In this document: positions 6,839-12,961 of the stretch, piece after piece | Position numbering within the stretch: the first letter of the stretch is position 1 | Layout: every line of letters starts with the position of its first letter | NCBI GenBank assembly: GCA_938014945.1 | Contig: CALLQH010000128.1 | Location: 1 to 14,039, forward strand | Length of the DNA stretch: 14,039 nucleotides | Direction: 5' to 3' | Source of the DNA: an uncultured bacterium | GTDB taxonomy: Bacteria; Pseudomonadota; Alphaproteobacteria; SP197 | Program-made: the position numbers and the translations under genes | The notes under the pieces: model-generated | Seen by the model: only the letters and a program-made list of their open reading frames with translations | Told to the model about the DNA's origin: nothing | The model's database searches: none

Positions 6839-8170
6839 TCACGTGCCGTTGCAGGAGGCCTCGCCGGGTAGCGCGTCGCACCGGCCCTTGCTGAAGGTGA
6901 TGTGGTAGAGCCCCAGGTCGCTGCGGAAGTTCTCGATGACCCCCGACAGGTAATAGGTCCACACGCGCCGGAAATGCTCGCTGAAGAGCGTCGGGTCGAG
7001 CGCGGCGATCCGCGGCCAGCAGGCTTCGAAATTGTCCAGCCAGACCTCGGCGGTGCGCCGGTAGTGCGTTCCCAGTTCCTCCACCGCCATGACATGCAGG
7101 CCGGCGTCCTCCAGCCAGCGCAGGGTGCGCGGCAGGCTGGGCACGCTGCCGCCGGGAAAGACGTGCTTGATGGTCAGGAACTCGGTGGGCACGTCGCGCA
7201 TGTAGGCGACCGCCGAGATCAGGCCGATGCCCCCCGGCTTCAGCGCGGTTGCGATGGCCTCGATCCATTCCTGCTGGTGGCGCTTGCCGGCATGTTCGTA
7301 GACGCCGACCGAGACATAGCGGTCGTAGGCCCCGGGTTCCTGCGCGAGCTGGCGGTGGTCGCGCTCCACGATGCGCACCCGGTCGGTCAGGTTGCGGGCC
7401 TCCAGGCGGGCCTGCATGACGCGGTTCTGTTCGGGCACCAGGCCGTAGTTCACGACCTGGGCGCCATGAACCTCTGCGGCATGGATCGCCATGGCGCCCC
7501 ATCCCGAGCCGACCTCGACCAGCCGGTCGCCGGGCCGCAGGCGCAGCTTGGCGCAGATCAGCTCGCAGCGATTGCGCCCGGCCTGGGCGAGGCTCGTGGT
7601 ATCTTCATCCCAGTAGCCTTCGGCATAAAGCATGTCCGGGCCCAGCATCAGCTCGAAGAAGGCATGGGGCAGGCCATAGTGCCGCCGCGCATTGGCCTGC
7701 GCGTGGGCAAAATCGCGATTGTCGTCGCGCCACTCCAGATAGCGGCGCATGACTTCGAGCAGGGGACTGGCCTTGTAGTGATAGGCGCTGCGATAGGCGA
7801 TGCCGATGAGCAGGCCCAGCGCGCGCTCGCCCTCGATGTCGATCTGGCCGTCGAAATAGGCTTCGAAGAAACCGACATATCCCAGCGCTACGACGCGCCA
7901 CGGCGCGGTCTCGGTCCGGAAGACCAGCGTGACGACGGGCTCGCCCGGCCTGTTCTGGCTCGTCGCGCCGTCGGGCAGAACAATCCGGAGCACCTCGTCC
8001 TGGCCGCGCGTCACCCTCTCGAAGATGCGCCGGACCAGCGCGTGGGACAGGCCCGCAAGGACGCCAGGAAGCCACCGGCGGCGGAGCGGGGCGGGCGCCG
8101 CCGCTGCGTGCGGCCTGTCTTGCGTTGCATGGGATTCAGGTTGTCCCTGGCCGGTGGATCGGCTGCTCAC
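6839..8170 (-). CDS. Cyclopropane-fatty-acyl-phospholipid synthase-like SAM methyltransferase with altered active site
   Basis: A 443-residue protein clearly homologous to CfaA-type lipid methyltransferases, which act on unsaturated acyl chains at the inner membrane face. The SAM-binding motif is VEVGSGWG (218-225), followed by VVNYGLVPEQ, RYVSVGVYEHAG (284-295), LKPGGIG, HVFPGGSVPSL (336-346) and VWTYYLSGVIENFR (403-416). Compared from memory with E. coli Cfa, whose bicarbonate ligands are C139, E239, H266, I268 and Y317, only the glutamate (E292) is kept: C139 is E184 (MLYAEGYW), H266 is S319, I268 is V321 and Y317 is L378. The HYDLGND motif is HYGLPHA (164-170). It therefore probably does not make cyclopropane rings; another methyl transfer to a lipid is an option. 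The start is GTG at 8170 with a weak ribosome site. It is flanked by two MttB paralogues on the same strand. E. coli Cfa has 382 residues; the extra length is N-terminal. Confidence 0.9.
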   Translation of the reverse strand: MSSRSTGQGQPESHATQDRPHAAAAPAPLRRRWLPGVLAGLSHALVRRIFERVTRGQDEVLRIVLPDGATSQNRPGEPVVTLVFRTETAPWRVVALGYVGFFEAYFDGQIDIEGERALGLLIGIAYRSAYHYKASPLLEVMRRYLEWRDDNRDFAHAQANARRHYGLPHAFFELMLGPDMLYAEGYWDEDTTSLAQAGRNRCELICAKLRLRPGDRLVEVGSGWGAMAIHAAEVHGAQVVNYGLVPEQNRVMQARLEARNLTDRVRIVERDHRQLAQEPGAYDRYVSVGVYEHAGKRHQQEWIEAIATALKPGGIGLISAVAYMRDVPTEFLTIKHVFPGGSVPSLPRTLRWLEDAGLHVMAVEELGTHYRRTAEVWLDNFEACWPRIAALDPTLFSEHFRRVWTYYLSGVIENFRSDLGLYHITFSKGRCDALPGEASCNGT

Positions 8171-8231
8171 GGCTAGGCTCTTGTCGTCATTCCGGTGCAG
8201 GTCGGGGCAGGCTTACCTGGAAATGTGGGGC

Positions 8232-8244
8232 GTCCCGCCGGGAC
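8232..8244. repeat. 13-bp palindrome between mttB2 and the cyclopropane-synthase-like gene
   Basis: GTCCCGCCGGGAC is symmetric about its central base. It lies in the 129-base spacer between the mttB2 stop (8300) and the GTG start at 8170. A smaller CAGG-CTTA-CCTG repeat follows at 8208-8219. No T-run is present, so these may be RNA stems that tune expression between the two genes rather than terminators. I see no convincing promoter in the spacer. Confidence 0.3.
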
Positions 8245-8299
8245 AGGCAAGTCTGCGATATCGCTGTCGTGTGCGGCACCGGCAATCCCGGGCAGCGAC

Positions 8300-9823
8300 C
8301 TACATCGCCCTGACGCCGATCTCGCTCTTGCGGCGCGCCACGAAGTCGGAGAGCCGTTCGGCGATTCCGGCGTCCAGTTCCGGCGGCTGGTAGGCCGCCA
8401 GGATCTTCTTGCAGATCGTGTTGGCGCGGCGCTGGGCGTCGGGCGCGCCGGCGGCCTCCCAGGCCTCGAAGTTGCGCCAGTCGGAGACGATGGGCTCGTA
8501 GAAGGCGGTCTCGTAGCGGTCCAGCGTGTGCTGGGTGCCGAAGAAATGGCCGCCGGGGCCGACGTCGCGCATCGCCTCGATGCCGATGGCGGCGTCGGTC
8601 ACTTCGATGGGGGTGAGCACCTCGGCCATCATCTGGAGGGTGTCGACGTCGATGATGAACTTCTCGAAGCTCGCCACCAGTCCGCCTTCCAGCCAGCCCG
8701 CCGCGTGCAGGATCATGTTGGCGTGGCCCATGGTCGCGCCCCACAGGGACATCTGGCTCTCATAGGCCGCCTGGGCATCGGCCGAGGTCGACGCGTTGGG
8801 ATTGCTGGAGCGGTAGGGCACGCCGTTGCGCCGGGCGAGCTGGCCGCCGATCATCGCCGCGCGCGTTGCCTCCGGGGTGCCGAAGGCGGGTGCGCCGGTC
8901 TTCATGTCGACGTTGCTGGTGAAGCCGCCGTAGATCACGGGGCAGCCGGGATTGACGAGCTGGACCAGGGTGATGCCCGCCAGCGCCTCGGCGTTCTGCT
9001 GGGTGAGTGCGCCGGCCACGGTCGCCGGGGCCATGGCGCCTGAAAGGGTGAAGGGCGTCAGGATGACCACCTGGCCGCCTTCGGCCATCTTGATCAGGCC
9101 GTCGAGCATGGGCGTGTCGTAGCGCAGCGGCGAGTTGGCGTTGACCACGGTGCAGATGCTGGCCTCGCTCTTCAGTTCCTCGCGGCTCTTGCCGCGCGCG
9201 ATGGCGGCTATCTCAAGCGCGTCCTCGATGCGTTCGGCGCCCAGCGAATAGGCGTGCCAGGCGCGGTCGGTCAGGGTCACGAAGGCCGACAGGCAGTCGA
9301 GGTGACGGCTGGCGGCGGGCAGGTCCGTGGGCTCCACGGGGTAACCGCCGAAGAAGTGCAGGATGTTGAAGCTCTGGCCGAGCTTCAGGAACTTGCAGTA
9401 GTCGGCGAAATTGCCCTCGCGTCGGCCCTCGTCCAGGTCGTGGCAGAAGGGCGGGCTGGCCACGGGGCAGAAGTTGATGTGGTTGCCGCCCAGGATGCGG
9501 TTGCGCGCGGGATTGCGGGCATGGAGCGTGAACTCGGCAGGGGCCTTGGCGACGCTGGCGGTCACCAGCTCGCGGGGCAGGCGGACATGGCGCTTGGCGC
9601 GGTCCACCTCGGCCCCGGCCTTGTCCAGGATGTCGAGGGCGGTGTCATGGAGGAACTCCATGCCGATCTCTTCGAGCACCCGCAGGGAGCGGTCCTGGAT
9701 GAATTCCAGTTCGTCGGTCGAGAGCGGTTCGACGGGCGGGAAACGGTTGACGACGTCGCGCCACGGCAGCTGGTGGATCGCGTCCGTCGTGCTGCGCCGT
9801 TCGCGCCGTCCTTCTCGTGCCAT
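8300..9823 (-). CDS. Trimethylamine methyltransferase (MttB) family protein, non-pyrrolysine; here mttB2
   Basis: A 507-residue MttB-superfamily protein (COG5598), paralogous to the gene at 5207-6742. Shared blocks include HQLPWRDVVNRFPP (16-29), VAKAPAEFTLHAR, NANSPLRYDTPMLDGL, GGFTSNVDMKTGAPAFGTPE, GWLEGGLVASFEKF and GPGGHFFGTQHTLDRYETAF. There is no internal amber codon; the gene itself ends in TAG. It likely demethylates a quaternary amine or a related methylated compound, with a cobalamin protein encoded elsewhere. I chose the ATG at 9823 because a G-rich ribosome site (GGGGG) precedes it and it matches the start of the paralogue; the in-frame extension to 9937 runs across the hutH promoter region and into hutH. 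It is the first gene of the leftward block and is divergent from hutH, sharing a 97-base control region. The two paralogues differ in the middle of the barrel, so they may have different substrates. Confidence 0.93.
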   Translation of the reverse strand: MAREGRRERRSTTDAIHQLPWRDVVNRFPPVEPLSTDELEFIQDRSLRVLEEIGMEFLHDTALDILDKAGAEVDRAKRHVRLPRELVTASVAKAPAEFTLHARNPARNRILGGNHINFCPVASPPFCHDLDEGRREGNFADYCKFLKLGQSFNILHFFGGYPVEPTDLPAASRHLDCLSAFVTLTDRAWHAYSLGAERIEDALEIAAIARGKSREELKSEASICTVVNANSPLRYDTPMLDGLIKMAEGGQVVILTPFTLSGAMAPATVAGALTQQNAEALAGITLVQLVNPGCPVIYGGFTSNVDMKTGAPAFGTPEATRAAMIGGQLARRNGVPYRSSNPNASTSADAQAAYESQMSLWGATMGHANMILHAAGWLEGGLVASFEKFIIDVDTLQMMAEVLTPIEVTDAAIGIEAMRDVGPGGHFFGTQHTLDRYETAFYEPIVSDWRNFEAWEAAGAPDAQRRANTICKKILAAYQPPELDAGIAERLSDFVARRKSEIGVRAM

Positions 9824-9851
9824 GCATCCCCCGTGGTTGGTCGCCTGCACG

Positions 9852-9880
9852 CTATTACGGCCGGGCCGGGATCGTGTAAA
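9852..9880 (-). promoter_or_regulatory. Candidate sigma-70-type promoter of mttB2
   Basis: On the minus strand, TTTACA (9880-9875) and TAATAG (9857-9852) are separated by 17 bases; CGTAAT at 15-base spacing is an alternative -10. The -35 match is good (5 of 6) and the -10 is weak. The -35 lies within the palindrome at 9873-9884, so a protein bound there would interfere with this promoter. I could not find an equally good promoter for hutH. Confidence 0.35.
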
Positions 9881-9903
9881 CACGTGTGATCGGGCCGGGA
9901 TCG
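9862..9903. repeat. Pair of 13-bp direct repeats in the mttB2-hutH control region
   Basis: CGGGCCGGGATCG occurs at 9862-9874 and again, unchanged, at 9891-9903, a period of 29 bases. Between them lie the inverted repeat CGTGT-AA-ACACG (9873-9884) and the overlapping palindrome ACACGTGT (9880-9887). The arrangement suggests cooperative binding of a regulator between two divergent genes. No HutC or other known operator consensus is recognised. Confidence 0.5.
9873..9884. promoter_or_regulatory. Inverted repeat, candidate operator for mttB2 and hutH
   Basis: CGTGT and ACACG arms surround a central AA. It overlaps the candidate -35 of mttB2, lies about 37 bases before the hutH start, and is enclosed by the two 13-base direct repeats. 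Assigned from symmetry and position only. Confidence 0.4.
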
Positions 9904-9920
9904 GCCGGTGGGGGAAAGCG

Positions 9921-11450
9921 ATGACACAGCAGTTCACCTTGACGCCGGGACAACTCGTCTTTGCCGATCTCGACTGGCTGGCCGGAGGGGGGCTGACGCT
10001 GACGCTGGATGCGGCCGCCTGGCCCGCCGTCGAGGCTTCCGCGGCGCTCGTCCACGATGTCGCGGAGGGTGACGCCCGTGTTTACGGGATCAACACCGGC
10101 TTCGGCAGCCTCGCCAAGACCTCCATCGCGCGCGACCGCCTGCGCGACCTGCAGCGCCGCATCGTGCTGAGCCACGCGGCCGGGGTCGGGGCGCCACTGC
10201 CGGATCGGGTCGTGCGCCTGGTGCTGGCGCTGAAGATATCCGCCCTGGCCCAGGGCTTCTCCGGCTGCCGCCCCGTCGTCATCGAACGGCTTATCGCGCT
10301 CTACAACGGCGATGTCCTGCCCGTGGTGCCCTCCAAGGGTTCGGTTGGCGCCTCGGGCGACCTTGCCCCGCTCGCCCATATGGCCGCCGTCCTGATCGGC
10401 GTCGGCGAGGTCCGCATCGCCGGCGAGACCCTGAGCGCGGTCGAGGGCCTTGCCCGCATCGGCCTGGAGCCGCTGGAACTGGAGGCCAAGGAGGGCCTGG
10501 CCCTGCTCAACGGCACCCAGGTCTCCACGGCTCTTGCCGCCGAGGGGCTGCAGGGCGGCATCGACTGTTTCGCCGCCGCGCTGGTCGCGGGAACCATGAG
10601 CGTCGATGCGGCGCTGGGCTCCGACACGCCCTTCGATCCGCGCATCTCCGCCATTCGCGGCCAGCCCGGCCAGATCGCCGTGGCGCAGGTCTACCGCGAC
10701 CTGCTGAAGGGCAGCGAGATCCGCCACAGCCACGAGAACTGCGACCGCGTGCAGGACCCGTACTCCCTGCGCTGCCAGCCCCAGGTCATGGGCGCATGCC
10801 TGGATCATCTCCGTTTTGCTGCCGGGGTCATCCTGCGCGAGGCCAATGCCGTCACCGACAATCCGCTGGTCTTTGCCGAACAGGGCGATGTGCTTTCCGG
10901 CGGCAACTTCCACGCCGAACCCATCGCGCTCTGCAGCGATGTCATCGCCCTGGCACTGGCCGAAACGGGATCGCTCTCGGAGCGGCGCATGGCGCTGCTC
11001 ACCGACAGCCGCATGAGCGAGCTGCCGCCGTTCCTCGTCACCGACAGCGGCGTCAACTCCGGCTTCATGATCGCCCAGGTGACGGCTGCGGCCCTTGCCA
11101 GCGAGAACAAGCAGAAGGCGGCGCCCGCCTCCATCGACAGCCTGCCGACCTCGGCCAACCAGGAAGATCACGTCTCCATGGCGACCCATGCCGCTAGGCG
11201 CCTGGCCGACATGAACGAGAACCTCTCCGACATCATCGCCATCGAACTGCTCGCCGCCGCCCAGGGCATCGACCTCAGGAAGCCGCTCAGGACGTCCGAG
11301 CCGCTCGGCCAAGTCCACGCCATGATCCGCGAGGTCGCCGCGTTCTGGGACGAGGACCGCCTGATGGCACCGGACATCGCCGGGGTCTCGACCTTGATCC
11401 GAAAGGGAGCGCTGCGGCGTTTCGTGCCCGAAGAGCTCTTTGCCGTTTGA
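9921..11450 (+). CDS. hutH: Histidine ammonia-lyase
   Basis: A 509-residue cytoplasmic enzyme that removes ammonia from L-histidine to give trans-urocanate, the first step of histidine use. The prosthetic MIO group forms from A144-S145-G146 in GSVGASGDLAPLAHM, and the substrate-site segment VYGINTGFGSL has Y55 and G60-F61. Other family blocks are present: HSHENCDRVQDPYSLRCQPQ, GGNFHAEP and the late QEDHVSMATHAARR. Length equals the usual 500-515 residues and the frame is intact. The start ATG at 9921 has GGGGGAAAG just upstream. hutH is divergent from mttB2 and convergent with the interrupted hutF, with only 21 bases between their stop codons, which leaves no room for a terminator. hutU is not seen in this window. 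Confidence 0.97.
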   Translation: MTQQFTLTPGQLVFADLDWLAGGGLTLTLDAAAWPAVEASAALVHDVAEGDARVYGINTGFGSLAKTSIARDRLRDLQRRIVLSHAAGVGAPLPDRVVRLVLALKISALAQGFSGCRPVVIERLIALYNGDVLPVVPSKGSVGASGDLAPLAHMAAVLIGVGEVRIAGETLSAVEGLARIGLEPLELEAKEGLALLNGTQVSTALAAEGLQGGIDCFAAALVAGTMSVDAALGSDTPFDPRISAIRGQPGQIAVAQVYRDLLKGSEIRHSHENCDRVQDPYSLRCQPQVMGACLDHLRFAAGVILREANAVTDNPLVFAEQGDVLSGGNFHAEPIALCSDVIALALAETGSLSERRMALLTDSRMSELPPFLVTDSGVNSGFMIAQVTAAALASENKQKAAPASIDSLPTSANQEDHVSMATHAARRLADMNENLSDIIAIELLAAAQGIDLRKPLRTSEPLGQVHAMIREVAAFWDEDRLMAPDIAGVSTLIRKGALRRFVPEELFAV

Positions 11451-11471
11451 GGGCCGGGCAACCCCGACAAC

Positions 11472-12857
11472 TCACGCCGCCGCGACCAGTTCCCCGATGG
11501 TTTTTCGGTAGGCCCGCGCGATCTTTTCCTCGTCGGCGTGGCGGCCTTCGCTGACGACCTGCCTGCCGCCGACCACCACGTCGCGCACCAGGCTGGCGTT
11601 GCCGGAGAAGACGAAGCTGTCGGTCAGCACGGCGCCGTCGCGGCCGAAGAGCAGGGGGTGGTTGCCGTCGAGCGCGATGAGATCGGCGCGGTTGCCGACC
11701 CTGATGCCGTCCACCTAGCGCCCCATCGCCTGCGCCCCACCGGCGAGCGCGCCCTGCCACAGGCGCATGCCGACATGGCGTTCGGCGCCGTTGGCGGTGA
11801 CGTTGCGCATCTCGCGGCGCAGGCGCTGCACGTATTCCAGCCAGCGCAATTCCTCGACCGGAGAGACCGAGATGTGGCTGTCCGAGCCGATGCCGAAGCG
11901 GCCTTCGCCGCGCAGGTAGAGGCCCAGCGGGAAGATGCCGTCGCCCAGGTTCGCCTCGGTCGTCGGGCAGATGCCCGCCACCGCCCGGCTGTGGGCGATC
12001 ATCCAGGTTTCCATGCGGTTGATGTGGGTGGCGTGGATCAGGCACCAGCGCTCGTCGATGTTGAAGTTGCCGTAGAGCCAGGTGACGGGGCGCATGTTGG
12101 ACCAGGCAAGGCAGTCCTCCACCTCCTTCATCTGCTCGGCGATATGGACGTGGATCGGCGCCTTGGCATCGATGCGGTCGACGCCGGTGATGGCCTCGGC
12201 CAGCAGGCCCTTGGAGACCGCGCGCAGGCTGTGCGGGGCGATGCCGACGCGCACCTGCGGGTCGTCGCCGTGTTTGTCGGTCAGCGCCTCGAAGATGCGC
12301 AGGAAACGGTCGGCGCCGTTGATGAAACGGCATTGCGGCTTGTTGGCCGGCTGGCAGCCGAAACCGCTGTAGGCGTAGAGCACCGGCAGGATGGTGATGC
12401 CGATGCCCGTCTTCTGCGCCGCACCGACGATGCGGCGCGCCATCTCGGCGACGTCGTCGTAGGGCTTTCCGCCGGGCTGGTGGTGCAGGTAGTGGAACTC
12501 GGCGACGCTGGTGTAGCCGGCTTTGAGCATCTCGACATAGAGCTGGGCGGCGATGGCGCCGACCTGGGCGGGATCGAGACGGGCAAGGAAGCGGTACATG
12601 ATGTCGCGCCAGGTCCAGAAGCTGTCCTGGCCCTGTGCGCCGGCACTCTCGGCAAGACCCGCCATGGCGCGCTGGAAAGCATGGCTGTGGAGGTTCGCCA
12701 TGCCGGGCATCACGGGTCCCGACAGGCGCAGCGCCCCGCGCGAAGCCTTCGCGCCCGCCTTCACCGAGGCAATGTTGCCGTCGTCGTCGACGCCGATCAG
12801 GACATCGTCGGCCCACCCCTCGGGCAGCATGGCGGAACGGGCGAAGATGTCGGGCAT
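11472..12857 (-). pseudogene. hutF: Formimidoylglutamate deiminase interrupted by an in-frame TAG
   Basis: An amidohydrolase-superfamily gene that would convert N-formimidoyl-L-glutamate to N-formyl-L-glutamate and ammonia in the five-step histidine pathway. The ATG at 12857 opens MPDIFARSAMLPEGWADDV, the usual HutF N-terminus. Metal and catalytic residues are all present: H57 and H59 (NLHSHAFQRAMAG), H209 (IAPHS), H238 and E241 (HVHIAEQ), H275 (HATH) and D326 (GSDSH). Codon 381 is TAG (11717-11715). The same frame continues without shift for 80 codons (VDGIRVGNRADLIALD and onward) to a TGA at 11472, and that tail is a normal HutF C-terminus. Full length would be about 461 residues, close to the family's 450-455. 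The truncated product would lack the last strands of the beta-sandwich domain and is probably unstable, although readthrough or a base-call error is possible. The gene is convergent with hutH and divergent from hutI. Confidence 0.9.
11715..11717 (-). other. In-frame amber codon inside hutF
   Basis: Minus-strand context is CGC TAG GTG, read between Arg380 and the Val that starts the remaining 80 codons. One base change from AAG, CAG, GAG, TGG, TCG, TTG, TAC or TAT would produce it. XRE and mttB2 also end in TAG here, so amber is used as an ordinary stop in this genome and general recoding is unlikely. Confidence 0.9.
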
Positions 12858-12889
12858 GACGGCAAGCCGGGCGGTGGAGCCAAGCGGCC

Positions 12890-12918
12890 TATAAAGCCCA
12901 CCTGCGGCCTTGCCGCAA
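12890..12918 (-). promoter_or_regulatory. Candidate sigma-70-type promoter of hutF
   Basis: On the minus strand, TTGCGG (12918-12913) and TTTATA (12895-12890) are 17 bases apart, placing transcription start about 25 bases upstream of the hutF ATG. No clear Shine-Dalgarno precedes that ATG. A possible opposing -35 for hutI (TTGCCG, 12910-12915) overlaps this one, but a matching -10 is not evident. Confidence 0.45.
12903..12917. promoter_or_regulatory. Inverted repeat in the hutF-hutI control region
   Basis: TGCGGC and GCCGCA arms with a CTT centre cover the -35 of the hutF promoter. A CAAGC/GCTTG pair (12916-12920, 12936-12940) lies beside it toward hutI. Either could be a binding site for a hut repressor; no known operator consensus is recognised. 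Confidence 0.35.
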
Positions 12919-12950
12919 GCCTGCCCCGGCCTCTAGCTTGGGTGGGCAAG

Positions 12951-12956
12951 AGGAGG
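12951..12956 (+). promoter_or_regulatory. Ribosome binding site of hutI
   Basis: A full AGGAGG with a five-base spacer to the ATG at 12962. It fixes the hutI start unambiguously. Confidence 0.85.
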
Positions 12957-12961
12957 CGATC

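Noticed and set aside
5081..6871. Long rightward open frame opposite mttB1
   Set aside because: High G+C creates long antisense frames; the translation is rich in Arg, His, Gly and Ala with no domain, while the leftward MttB frame is unmistakable.
9855..11318. Leftward open frame opposite hutH
   Set aside because: Shadow of hutH: no motifs, Gly/Asp/Gln-rich translation typical of antisense frames in GC-rich genes.
11715..11717. Pyrrolysine or other recoding of the amber codon in hutF, suggested by the nearby MttB family
   Set aside because: Both MttB homologues lack in-frame amber codons, other genes here end in TAG, HutF has no known pyrrolysine, and no pyl genes are seen. A mutation or base-call error is simpler.
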